This document shows, in pieces, positions 1-10,100 of a stretch of DNA of 64,000 bases (positions are counted from its first letter, which is position 1; each line of letters opens with the position of its first letter). The notes beneath the pieces were generated by a model that was not told the origin of the DNA, did not search any database, and was given only the letters and a program-made list of their open reading frames with translations. This DNA comes from JBIQJD01 sp044507695 (GTDB taxonomy: Bacteria; Bacteroidota; Ignavibacteria; Ignavibacteriales; Ignavibacteriaceae): NCBI GenBank assembly GCA_044507695.1, contig JBIQJD010000004.1, positions 1-64,000 of the forward strand, given 5' to 3'. Position numbers and translations under genes: made by a program.

Positions 1-948
1 GACTTCTTTGATAAACCAATAAATGAATTTCCTGATATTGGCGCCGTGGAGTTTGAAAATCTTGATCCGGTTGATTCTTTATCATTAATTTCTGTGAAAG
101 TTGATGATAAAAGAACTCTCCGTCTTTTCTTTTCAAATGAAGTTAAATCCGAAAGTGCAGAAAACCCGTTGAATTATATTATTACCGGCGGTGTATTTGT
201 TGTTGAAGGATTTTTATCTGAAGATCCGGATGTAGTAATTCTTAAAACAACAGAACATGCGGCAAATTCATCATACACAATTACAGTTCAAAATTTACTT
301 GATGTTACCGGTGCTCCTATTTCAAATCTTAAAAATTCTGTTGAATACGTTTATATAAGCAGCACAGTACCGGTTGATTTTGGCATATTCACTGCCGATG
401 TAATTAGTAATAGTTCTGTTGAGTTGAATTGGACTACCTCCACCGAAACAAATAATTCTGGTTTTGAAATTGAGAGACAGAACGAAAACAATTCAGATCC
501 ATCCGGAGAAACATGGAGTAATGTAGGGTTTGTAAAAGGAAAGCTTAACAGCATAGATACACAGTATTATAAATTTCTTGATGAAAATCCGGGGAACGGG
601 GAAATTAAATACAGGTTAAAGCAGATAAATCTTGATGGAACTTTTAAGTATTCAGATGAGATTACGGTGAATATTACTCCGCCTTTAACATTTTCACTTT
701 CACAGAATTACCCGAATCCTTTTAATCCGGTTACAAGAATTAATTTTTCATTGCCTGAAAAATCAAAAGTGCAGTTAAAAATTTATGATATGCTGGGAAA
801 GCATGTTTCAGATGTAATAGATGATGAAAAAAGTGCCGGCGTTTATAATATTGATTTCCATGCGGATGATCTTTCAAGCGGAATTTATTTTTATATTCTG
901 CAGGCTGGTGATTTTAATGAAGTTCGTAAAATGATACTGATGAAATAA
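1..948 (+). CDS. C-terminal part of a T9SS-exported beta-helix surface protein (5' end outside window)
   Basis: The frame is open from base 1, so the GTG at 46 is internal and the gene starts upstream of the window; 315 residues are visible. The first residues end in PDIGAVEF, the closing strand typical of right-handed beta-helix proteins and also seen as PDIGAFE in the genes at 3668 and 7166. Next come an Ig-like (Big_5/SwmA-type) segment at about residues 25-105 and a fibronectin-like segment with an NNSGFEIER motif. A T9SS type A sorting domain (SQNYPNPFNPVT onward, ending RKMILMK) closes the protein. It is probably exported by T9SS and held at the cell surface. It is the first of a run of co-oriented surface-protein genes. 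The substrate cannot be told from this fragment. Confidence 0.88.
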   Translation, partial: DFFDKPINEFPDIGAVEFENLDPVDSLSLISVKVDDKRTLRLFFSNEVKSESAENPLNYIITGGVFVVEGFLSEDPDVVILKTTEHAANSSYTITVQNLLDVTGAPISNLKNSVEYVYISSTVPVDFGIFTADVISNSSVELNWTTSTETNNSGFEIERQNENNSDPSGETWSNVGFVKGKLNSIDTQYYKFLDENPGNGEIKYRLKQINLDGTFKYSDEITVNITPPLTFSLSQNYPNPFNPVTRINFSLPEKSKVQLKIYDMLGKHVSDVIDDEKSAGVYNIDFHADDLSSGIYFYILQAGDFNEVRKMILMK

Positions 949-1007
949 TTCATCTAAGGTTTTTCGGAAGTACAATTCATTCAAAAATCTTATAAAAACC
1001 AGAATTT

Positions 1008-1046
1008 TTACCAGGTGAATTAGGGAATTTCCCGATAACAATCCCC
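1008..1046. promoter_or_regulatory. Conserved upstream element with GGG-N5-CCC inverted repeat (copy 1)
   Basis: The block starts TTACCAGGTG and continues with AGGGAATTTCCC and GATAACA. It lies about 55-95 bp before the ATG at 1101. The same block occurs upstream of the gene at 7166 (7069-7107), while the surrounding non-coding DNA is not alike. The core is an inverted repeat of GGG and CCC separated by five bases, so a dimeric regulator site is likely. The regulator is unknown. Confidence 0.5.
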
Positions 1047-1100
1047 TTTAACAAAATCTATTTTTCTGCAGTAAAATTTTTTAAGATATCTGAGGGAAAA

Positions 1101-3257
1101 ATGCTGCAGAAAAGATACATTTATCTTTTTCTTTCTTTAATTCTGATAATTAACTCCGCCTCCGCCGCAACTTACTTTGTTGATTCGGAAAACGGCTCTG
1201 ATCTAAATAACGGCACTACTGAAATTAATGCATGGAAAACTCTGGCAAAGGTAAGCAGTGTAACATTATCTCCGGGAGATATTGTACTTCTTAAGCGCGG
1301 CGGAACCTGGCGCGAGCAATTAAACATCAGAGGCAGCGGAGTTGAAGGCTTACCAATTACATTCGGTGCATACGGATCAGGAAACGCTCCTGAAATTCTT
1401 GGCTCAGAATCTATTGCAGGATGGACGGAAGTTTCTCCAGATATCTGGAAAGCTGACCTGGCTGCTTCAGTTAACTGGCTTTGGTTCATTTCTGATGGAA
1501 ATATTAACTGGGGAAATAAAGTTTCTTCTCTCGGCTATTTACAAAATGAATTTGATTTTTTTACAGCATCTAAGGCTGTGTATGTTTACTCAAACGGAAA
1601 TCCATTACCTAAATATCATATTGAAGGATCTGTAAGAGAATACGGAATAATAGGTACCGCAAGAAATTATATAAATGTTGAGAATCTGAATTTCAGATTT
1701 CTTTATAAAGCAGGAATTAAAATTGAACGCGGAAATAACTGGATAATAAGCGGCAATACATTTTCTTACTCAGGTGAAAATGATACCGAAAAATGGGGAG
1801 ATGGTGTTATGATTTACGGCAGTAATAACATCATAAGAAATAACACTTCCTACGAAAATTCACACTCGGGTTTTGCAGTACTTGGCTATGGCTTATCATG
1901 TTATGATAACATAATTGAATCAAATGTTGTTTACAATAATTATCACAATAACATTGATATAAAAAGTAATGAAACTTATTTCGTTCATAATCTTGTAGTA
2001 AGATATAATACAATTTTCTGCACGGATGATTTTACAAGAGAATCCGTTAACGGAGTTTTTCTACAGGGAAATAACGATGGAAGCAAGGTTGTTAACTCAC
2101 TTGTATGTTATAATCTTATTTTTAATCCAACTGCAAGCGGAGTACAGGTAAGTGTTTATACAGAAGGAACGCAGGTTTATAATAATACAATTTATAAACC
2201 GCGCGGCGTTAACAGTGCATGCGTTTATATGATGAACGGACCGGCATCTGTTATTGTTATGAATAATATTGGAATGAATGCTGTTGGTCGCGTTCTTCGT
2301 ATGGAAGAAACCACTAATAAATTTATTAATAACAATCTCTGGTACCAGGATTCACAGCACAGCCAGTACATTGCAAGAATTGGTTCAACAAATTATACAA
2401 ACTGGGAAATATATAAATCAGCAACTGGATTTGATCAAAATTCAATCTGGGGAAAAGATCCGTTATTCAATAATGCTCCTGCTGATTTTAGTTTAAGAGA
2501 TGGTTCACCTGCAGTTGATGCAGGAACTGATTTGGGATTAGGCTTTGATATTTACGGAAACATAATCAGCGGCAAATCTGATTTAGGTGCATTTGAAACT
2601 CCTGAAAAGAATTTGAATCTGAGGCTAAAAGTTTTTCTGCAAGGTGCATTTTCATCAGGCAAAATGAAAACAATGTATGCATCAAGCGGAGTTTTTCCTA
2701 TGCAAAATCCTTATAATCAAAATCCTTGGAATTATTCCGGAAATGAATCAATATCCTCAACAGCTTCTGATTTGGTAGATTGGGTTTTAGTTGAGATAAG
2801 AAGAGGATTATCGGTTTCCACAGCGGTTGCGCGTAAAGCGCTTCTTTTATACAGCGATGGAACAATTAAAGATCAAAACGGTTCTGATGTTATTACATTT
2901 GAAGGAATTGCTGCAGGCAATTATTATGTTCTGATAAGACATAGAAATCATCTTTCAGTGATTAGTTCATCAGCAGTAAGTTTAAATTCAAATCCGGTAC
3001 TTGTAGATTTTTCCTTACAATCATCTGCGTATGGAAATAATTCACTTATTCAGCTTTCACCAGGTTTGTATGGAATGATTGCCGGAGATTCAAATGCAGA
3101 TGGTGTTGTAAATTTAAATGATTTCATTTCAACCGGGGAAAAATTTTTCCTTAACGGATACCACAATGCTGATCTTGATATGAATCAAAAAATAGATATA
3201 TTTGATTTTCAGAAGTCCTTTTTCAACCTGTATAAAGCATCACAAATAACAGATTAA
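1101..3257 (+). CDS. Secreted right-handed beta-helix protein with dockerin-like C-terminus
   Basis: 718 residues. An N-terminal signal peptide ends near NSASA (residue 22). The next segment, TYFVDSENGSDLNNGT then AWKTL, is the DUF1565-type opening of pectate-lyase-like beta-helix proteins. It is followed by repeated short N-rich turns (for example NNIIRNNTSYENS) up to about residue 490 and a DLGAFE closing strand. Unlike its neighbours it lacks a T9SS sorting domain. It ends instead with two EF-hand-like loops, DSNADGVVNLND and DLDMNQKIDIFD, the pattern of a type I dockerin/calcium repeat. The likely role is polysaccharide binding or cleavage outside the cell; catalysis is not proven, because beta-helix proteins include both enzymes and structural proteins. 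A shared inverted repeat lies upstream at 1008-1046. Confidence 0.85.
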   Translation: MLQKRYIYLFLSLILIINSASAATYFVDSENGSDLNNGTTEINAWKTLAKVSSVTLSPGDIVLLKRGGTWREQLNIRGSGVEGLPITFGAYGSGNAPEILGSESIAGWTEVSPDIWKADLAASVNWLWFISDGNINWGNKVSSLGYLQNEFDFFTASKAVYVYSNGNPLPKYHIEGSVREYGIIGTARNYINVENLNFRFLYKAGIKIERGNNWIISGNTFSYSGENDTEKWGDGVMIYGSNNIIRNNTSYENSHSGFAVLGYGLSCYDNIIESNVVYNNYHNNIDIKSNETYFVHNLVVRYNTIFCTDDFTRESVNGVFLQGNNDGSKVVNSLVCYNLIFNPTASGVQVSVYTEGTQVYNNTIYKPRGVNSACVYMMNGPASVIVMNNIGMNAVGRVLRMEETTNKFINNNLWYQDSQHSQYIARIGSTNYTNWEIYKSATGFDQNSIWGKDPLFNNAPADFSLRDGSPAVDAGTDLGLGFDIYGNIISGKSDLGAFETPEKNLNLRLKVFLQGAFSSGKMKTMYASSGVFPMQNPYNQNPWNYSGNESISSTASDLVDWVLVEIRRGLSVSTAVARKALLLYSDGTIKDQNGSDVITFEGIAAGNYYVLIRHRNHLSVISSSAVSLNSNPVLVDFSLQSSAYGNNSLIQLSPGLYGMIAGDSNADGVVNLNDFISTGEKFFLNGYHNADLDMNQKIDIFDFQKSFFNLYKASQITD

Positions 3258-3667
3258 AAGCGGGCGAATAAATTTCGCTGGCATTTTTTAACTTCTATAA
3301 ATTACATAAAGTTATGAGCTGAAAGAGACGAAAAAATCCCCGAAAAAAATCGCGAATATTTTGCGCTTCGTAAAAATTATTCGGTATAAAATTTTTAGCT
3401 CTTTAAATCCATTCTTAACCTATTGCACTACTTGATCTCATTCACTACTTTGAGAGTGTTATAAATCACTCTTAATTTGACACGATATTTAAGTAAAGCA
3501 GGAATGGAGGCTTATGAAGACACGAATAATCCCTCAGACCACAAAAAATTTTTCCTCTGAACGAATAATAAAACTCTTAATCTATCACCCTTTTTTCTGA
3601 ATTCCTTCAGCAAAACCAATTAACTCAACTAACTCTAATTGATTTGACTAACTTTTAAGGGCACGAA
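3258..3667. other. 410-bp intergenic leader with a possible 28-codon ORF
   Basis: No annotated-size gene lies here. Just after the upstream stop there is a short GCGAA/TTCGC hairpin followed by a T-run (about 3267-3296), a weak terminator candidate. At 3514-3600 an ATG preceded by GGAGG opens a 28-residue reading frame (starts MKTRIIPQTT, ends at a TGA), finishing 67 bp before the next gene. It may be a leader peptide or chance. The GGG-N5-CCC element found before the two other beta-helix genes is absent here. Confidence 0.4.
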
Positions 3668-6600
3668 ATGCAGAGACTTTTTTATTCGATAGTACTAACG
3701 TTATTATTAACTTTTTCACTTATTGCTCAAACAACATATTATGTTTCTTCTTCAGGCGGAAATAATAATAATTCAGGAACTTCTTCATCTTCCCCGTGGA
3801 AGACTCTTTCTAAACTAAATTCTGTTTCATTAAGAGCCGGAGATAGAATTTATCTTAAAAAGGGTGATGTATGGAGAGAACAGTTAAACATTTCCGCATC
3901 AGGTACAAGCTCATCAAGAATAATTTTTGGATCTTATGGAAGTGGTAATAAACCAATAATAAGCGGTGCAGATATACAAAGCGGTTTTGTATGGCACAGC
4001 GGTAATATTTGGAAAAAATATGTTTCATTGCCGCAGCAGGTTTTCTTTAACGGCGCACGAGGAACGCGTGAACATTATTTATCGCGCGTTGATTCTGATA
4101 AAAAATGGTATTGGAGTTCCAATTATCTCTACGTTTATTCACATGAAAATCCTTCAGGTGCAATTCAAACATCTGAAAGAAGATGGGGAATCTTCATAAC
4201 CGGAGATTATATAACCATCGAGGATATTCAGGTTGAAAAAGTGGAAGACAGCGGAATTGAAATTTCTTCCGGCTCAATTGGTGTAGTTGTAGATAACTGT
4301 ACATTTTATCAATGGTCTGATCTTCCAAACGCTGTTCAGGGTGCGGTAACAATTGATGGCAGCTACAGCGAAGTTAAAAATTCAACACTCGGCAAGAAAA
4401 CCGGGAATGATATTGCAGACCAGGGCTGGGCTGGTTTTGCCGGTATAATTATTAACGGCAAATCAAATTCAGTTACAAATAATAAAATATATCATACTTC
4501 TACAGAAAACGAAAACAGCAACGGATATTACGCAGTTGGAATAAAAGTTATTTCAACAGGCGGAAATACAAAAATTTCTAAAAACTATATTTACCACACC
4601 GGAAGCCACGCAATACAGGTTACTACAAATACCCGCTCCGGAGATGAGATTCACATTTTTGATAATGAAATTGAATATCCCGGCCAGGCAGGTATTTCCT
4701 TATATAAAACAAGAGGAGATGATGGCGTTGGCGGCAGGGGTTATGTTTACAGGAATGAAGTAAGTTTTGCAAACCGTCTTGGCGGTGATGTTGGAAGCAA
4801 TGGCACTCAGGCAAGCGGTATTCATTTTAATAATGGCGTAAGATCAGGAACAGATCCTAACAAACCTTACATGAAATGGTACTGCTATGAAAATAAAGTT
4901 CACGATAACCGTTCACTTAAACTGCCTAATAGTCCAGATGCAAGCGGTATCTCGATGGATTATAATGCAAATAATGTGGAGGTATTCAGAAACATAGTTT
5001 ATAATAATTACAGCAAAGGTATTTATATATGGAATGCCAATAACTGTAAAATCTATTATAATTTAATTTACGGTAATGATGCCGGTACAACAGTTACTGC
5101 ATTAGCAGGCGGAGTTGAATCTGCAGATAACAATCAGATTTACAATAATACTTATTACAAGAATTACAATGGAAACGGTAAAGGGCAGAACATTCATGCT
5201 GAAATTTATTTTGGGATGAATGGAAAAAATAACACATTCAAGAATAATATTCTTTACGCTGCTAAAGAAGGTTATGCATACATATATAACCGCACCAATA
5301 CCGGCGGGCATGTTCTTGATAATAATATTATCTATTCTGAAAGAAGCATTGTTGCCAATGATACATACAAAGGGCAGTTAACATTCAGCCAGTGGAGGTC
5401 AACTCACAGTACGTGGGATAGAAATTCAAAAAATGCTGATCCGCAATTTGGTGATCCTTCCTCAGGCAATTTTAGTTTGAAATCAAATTCACCTGCAATA
5501 AATGCCGGAACCTTGCTTAATCTTACTTCTGATTTGCTTGGAAGAGTATTAAGCGGGCTCCCGGATATTGGCGCTTTTGAATATGGTTCATCCGCAACAA
5601 GTAATGATAACGGCGGCAGCAGCAGTGATGGCGATGTTATTGTTATTAAAGCTATGGATGGAAGTTTATCCGGCGGTGCAGGGCTCGGCAGTAAAACCGG
5701 AATGCTTAATAACCGCGCACTTTATTTTTCTTCAAGTAATGGAAGTGCATTGTACAAGGTTAACATTCCAAAAGCCGGCAACTGGTATGCAATTGCAAGA
5801 ATGTTCTATTACAGCTCCGGAAAGAAAAATTCATTCTACATCACTTTGGATGGAAACAGGCAGGTTTTGGGTGATGATGACAGCAGGTATGATAAGTGGC
5901 ATTGGGATGGCTCAAAAGGATCAAAAGTTTATCTTGGTAATCTTAAAGCTTCACAATATTATTTAAGAATATCTGCAAGAGAACCGGGATTAACTTTATG
6001 GGTAGATGAAATTATTCTCACAAATAATCCTAATTACTATCCGTCTGATGATGGTTCACCTTCAAAATCAGGTTCATCATCTTCATCTACTGCAATTCTT
6101 ATTAATGCAATGGATGGTGAAAGATCCGGCGGTGCGGGGCTTGGCAGTAAAACCGGAATGATTAATCAGCGTGCAGTTTATTTCAGCCAGAGTGATGGAA
6201 GTGTTCTCTTTAAAGTGGATATACCGAAGGAGGGAACATGGTACGCAATTGCAAGGATGTTCTATTACAGTTCAGGTAAGAAAAACTCTTTCTATATCAC
6301 TATCAATGGTAACAGGCAGGTTCTGGGTGATGATGATAATCGTTATGATGAATGGCATTGGGATGGTTACAGAGGTTCGAAGGTTGTTCTTGGAACACTT
6401 AAGGCTGCACAATATTATCTCAGAATTTCTGCAAGAGAACCCGGCACAACGTTGTGGATTGATCAGATTATTTTAACGGATGATCCGAATTACAGCCCAT
6501 CAGCCCTGGCTAAACAATCTTCCGGAAATGATAATAACGAAACAAACCAGGCGGAAATTTTACCAACGGAATTTGAGGTAAGCCAGAATTATCCGAATCC

Positions 6601-6829
6601 GTTTAATCCGTCCACAACAATTAAATATGCAGTACCTGAAGCAGCAAGAGTCTCATTAAAGGTGTTTGATATTCTTGGTGCAGAAGTAGCCACGCTTGTA
6701 GATGAAATAAAATCACCAGGTTATTACGAGGTGAATTTTAATGCGGCTGAACTTGCAAGCGGAATTTACATCTATCAACTGCGAACTAATGATTTTGTTC
6801 AAACCAAAAAAATGAATTTGTTAAAGTAA
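3668..6829 (+). CDS. T9SS-exported beta-helix protein with two CBM-like modules
   Basis: 1053 residues. A signal peptide ends near SLIAQ (residue 20). A beta-helix domain of about 620 residues starts with a TYYVSSSGGNNNNSGT/PWKTL segment and closes with PDIGAFEYG. Two tandem modules of about 130 residues follow. Each has AMDGxxSGGAGLGSKTGM, ARMFYYSSGKKNSFYI, GDDD, WHWDG and SAREPGxTLWxDxIxLT, resembling jelly-roll CBM6/CBM35-type carbohydrate-binding modules (inference from aromatic and REPG motifs). A T9SS sorting domain (SQNYPNPFNPST, ending MNLLK) ends the protein. It is a clear paralogue of the next gene. Likely role: a surface protein binding, and perhaps cleaving, polysaccharide. A hairpin terminator follows. 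Confidence 0.88.
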   Translation: MQRLFYSIVLTLLLTFSLIAQTTYYVSSSGGNNNNSGTSSSSPWKTLSKLNSVSLRAGDRIYLKKGDVWREQLNISASGTSSSRIIFGSYGSGNKPIISGADIQSGFVWHSGNIWKKYVSLPQQVFFNGARGTREHYLSRVDSDKKWYWSSNYLYVYSHENPSGAIQTSERRWGIFITGDYITIEDIQVEKVEDSGIEISSGSIGVVVDNCTFYQWSDLPNAVQGAVTIDGSYSEVKNSTLGKKTGNDIADQGWAGFAGIIINGKSNSVTNNKIYHTSTENENSNGYYAVGIKVISTGGNTKISKNYIYHTGSHAIQVTTNTRSGDEIHIFDNEIEYPGQAGISLYKTRGDDGVGGRGYVYRNEVSFANRLGGDVGSNGTQASGIHFNNGVRSGTDPNKPYMKWYCYENKVHDNRSLKLPNSPDASGISMDYNANNVEVFRNIVYNNYSKGIYIWNANNCKIYYNLIYGNDAGTTVTALAGGVESADNNQIYNNTYYKNYNGNGKGQNIHAEIYFGMNGKNNTFKNNILYAAKEGYAYIYNRTNTGGHVLDNNIIYSERSIVANDTYKGQLTFSQWRSTHSTWDRNSKNADPQFGDPSSGNFSLKSNSPAINAGTLLNLTSDLLGRVLSGLPDIGAFEYGSSATSNDNGGSSSDGDVIVIKAMDGSLSGGAGLGSKTGMLNNRALYFSSSNGSALYKVNIPKAGNWYAIARMFYYSSGKKNSFYITLDGNRQVLGDDDSRYDKWHWDGSKGSKVYLGNLKASQYYLRISAREPGLTLWVDEIILTNNPNYYPSDDGSPSKSGSSSSSTAILINAMDGERSGGAGLGSKTGMINQRAVYFSQSDGSVLFKVDIPKEGTWYAIARMFYYSSGKKNSFYITINGNRQVLGDDDNRYDEWHWDGYRGSKVVLGTLKAAQYYLRISAREPGTTLWIDQIILTDDPNYSPSALAKQSSGNDNNETNQAEILPTEFEVSQNYPNPFNPSTTIKYAVPEAARVSLKVFDILGAEVATLVDEIKSPGYYEVNFNAAELASGIYIYQLRTNDFVQTKKMNLLK

Positions 6830-6846
6830 GTTCATGTTCTTTTTAT

Positions 6847-6874
6847 AAAGTGCCCGTGTTTAACGGGCATTTTG
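6847..6874 (+). terminator. Hairpin terminator after the 3668 gene
   Basis: The stem TGCCCG/CGGGCA has a TGTTTAA loop; the A-rich 5' flank and T-run 3' flank extend the pairing. It lies 18 bp after the stop. Confidence 0.75.
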
Positions 6875-7068
6875 CTCTTCAATTTTGTGAATGATTATTT
6901 ATCCCCGGGCAGCTCTCCGCGAATCGGGGAATTGATTCAGGATTATTCAGGAAAATACAATTGTAAATTACACTTCCTCTTCCAGTAAAAATTATTTGCT
7001 GTTCCGGTTAAAATGCGTGAGTCTTTTTCATACTGATTTCTCCAGGGTAATTAAGGTTTTCTAAGGTA

Positions 7069-7107
7069 TTTACCAGGTGTATTTAGGGTATTTCCCTATA
7101 CACTCCG
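7069..7107. promoter_or_regulatory. Conserved upstream element with TAGGG-N5-CCCTA inverted repeat (copy 2)
   Basis: It contains TTTACCAGGTG, then TAGGGTATTTCCCTA (a perfect 5-bp inverted repeat around a 5-bp spacer), then TACAC. It ends about 58 bp before the ATG at 7166, a spacing close to that of copy 1 at 1008-1046. The sharing of about 35 bases between two otherwise different intergenic regions argues for a functional site. Confidence 0.55.
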
Positions 7108-7165
7108 TTTTTTATGGTAACTAATTTGGGAACTGAAATTAATTATAGAAAGGGTCAGTTCTTCG

Positions 7166-10100
7166 ATGAAACATTTGTATCTCCTAACACTCCTGGTTGT
7201 TTTTCTTTTTTCAAACCTTGATGCGGCTGTTTATTATGTTGACAGCCAAAACGGAAATGATTCTAATTCAGGTCTCAGTGCATCTTCAGCCTGGAAGACA
7301 ATTGCAAAAGTCAATTCAGCAAAATTTTTGCCGGGTGATAATATTTTATTTAAGTCCGGAAGCGTCTGGAGAGAACAGCTTAATGTTCTTTCTTCAGGTT
7401 TAGCCGGTGTTCCGGTAACTTTTGGTTCATACGGTACAGGCAGCAAACCGGTAATAAGCGGTTCAAATCTTCAAACCGGATTTGTGGTTCACTCAGGTTA
7501 TATCTGGAAAGTATCGTTAAGCAATTACCCTGAACAAATATTTTTTAATAATATAAGAGGAAATGAAAAATCCTCCCTTTCTTCCTTAAAATCAGAACGC
7601 GATTGGTATTATGATTCTTCAGGAAAAAAACTTTATATATATTCAGTAAATAATCCATCAAATTATAAATCACCCGGAATTGAAGCCGCAATCAGATATA
7701 ATGCAGTTTATATAAATGCAAAGAATATTGTTGTAAAAGATTTGCAGGTTGAAAAAACTGCTCACAATGCTGTTCACTTTACATCAAATGCATCCGGAGT
7801 TACAATAGATAATATTGATTTCCTTCAGTGGACTGATGCTGAAAATAGTGCACGTGCGGGTGTTGTAATGGACGGAACCAATAATGTAGTTAAGAATTGT
7901 ACTTTCGGAAAAAATACAGGTAATGATCTTGCTGATCAGAACTGGGCTGGTTTTGTTGCAATACTTGTTTCTGGCTCAAACTCAGAAATTCATGATAACA
8001 AGATTTATCATTCATCAACAGAAAATGAAAACAATACAGGTGCGTATGCATATGCTATTCGTCTTGTTGATGTAAGCGGAAAAACAAAAGTTTATAAAAA
8101 TTACATTTATCATCCCGGCAGCCACGGAATAGCAGTTGTTTCTAATACTCGCTCGGGAGATGAAATTTATATTTACGAGAACACAATTGAATATCCCGGA
8201 CAAGCCGGAATTTCAGCTTACAAAACAAGAGGTGAGGATGGAATAGGCGGCAAAGGCTATGTTTACAAAAACACTGTATGCTATGCAAACAGGCTTGGCG
8301 GAGATGTTGGCGGAAACGGAACACAGGCAAGCGGTATTCATTTTAATGATGGTGTGCGCGCCGGGACCGATCCTAAAAAACCATATATGAAATGGTACTG
8401 CTATGAGAATATTGTTCACAGCAACCGCGCCCTTAAAGTACCGAACAGTCCTGATGCAAGCGGTATTTCAATGGATTATAATGCAAACAGGGTTGAAGTG
8501 TACAGGAATATAGTGTACAACAATTACAGTAAAGGTATTTATATATGGAATGCAAACAACTGTAAGATATACTACAATCTTATATACGGGAATGATGCCG
8601 GAACAACAATTACAGCATTAAACGGCGGGGTTGAATCGGCTGATAATAACCAGGTATTTAACAATACTTATTATAAAAATTATAATGGCAATGATAAAGG
8701 CGCCAATATCCATGCTGAAATTTATTTCGGAATGAACGGACATAATAATATCATTAAAAACAATATCATCTTTTCTGCCAGGGAAGGATATGCATTAGTT
8801 TATAATAATAAAACTAATACCTGGGGGCACCAGCTTGATAACAACATTATTTATTCTGAAAGATCAATTGTTGCTAACGATAGCTACAACGGGCAAATGA
8901 CATTTGATCAGTGGAGAAAAGCACATCCTGAGTTTGATAAATATTCAAAAAATGCTGATCCGCAGTTTAACAATCCATCATCAGGAGATTTCACCTTGAA
9001 ACCAACATCACCTGCAATAGACGGCGGCGCTGTTATTGGTGTGGTGAATGATCTTCTTGGAAGATTATTAAATGGTGTTCCGGATATCGGAGCATTTGAG
9101 TTTATTCCAACATCAAAAACTGAAGAGCCGGGAAATGATGTTATTCTTATAAACGCATTAACCGGAACTTTATCAGGCGGTGCCGGATTGGGAAGTAAAA
9201 ACGGTATGTTAAATGAAAGAGCCGTTTACTTTAAATCTGATAACGGTGCTGCAACATTCAATGTAAATATTCCAAAAGCCGGAACATGGTGTGCTTACGC
9301 AAGAATGTTTTATTACAGCTCCGGGGAGAAAAATTCTTTTTATATCTCAATAAAAGGAAATAAACAAATACTTGGCGATGATGATACAAAATATAATCAA
9401 TGGCATTGGGATGGTTACAAGGGCAGCAAGATAAATCTTGGCTATCTTGAATCGGGCAATCAGACCTTAATTGTTTCAGCAAGAGAACCCGGCTTAACTC
9501 TTTGGGTTGATCAGGTTGTGCTTACAAATAATCCGGATTATGTTCCAACAGATAACAAGGCTGAAGATAAAATTGAAACACCTTCTGTTCCTTCACAGCC
9601 AATCTTAATTAATGCAATGGATGGAAAATTATCCGGCGGTGCAGGACTTGGAAGCAAAACAGGAATGAATAATGAACGCGCACTTTATTTCAAATCCATT
9701 GACGGAAGTGCGTTATATTCAGTTGATATTCCGCGTGAAGGAACATGGTATGCATTTGCAAGAATGTTCTATTACAGTTCGGGACAGAAAAATTCATTCT
9801 TCATGACCCTGAATGGTAATCAGCAGGTTCTTGGAGATGATGATTCCAAGTATGATAAATGGCACTGGGATGGTTACAAAGGAACGAAAATAAATCTCGG
9901 CAAACTTAAAGCGGCAAAATATGATTTACGTATATCTGCAAGAGAGCCCGGTTTAACTTTGTGGGTTGATCAGATTGTATTAACTGATGATCCAAATTAT
10001 TCTCCGGATGGTGAAGTATCAACACTTCAACCTGTACCATCATCAAAACCAATTCTTTTAAATGCAATGGAAGGTACTTTATCCGGCGGCGCTGGTCTTG

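Larger units (their letters stand above)
6830..7165. other. 336-bp intergenic region between two paralogous surface-protein genes
   Basis: It holds the terminator of the upstream gene (6847-6874), a loose CCCCG/CGGGG inverted repeat at about 6903-6930, and the conserved TTACCAGGTG/GGG-N5-CCC element at 7069-7107. I see no gene-like ORF. An AAAGGG stretch about 15 bp before the ATG at 7166 is a poor, distant ribosome-binding site. Confidence 0.5.
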
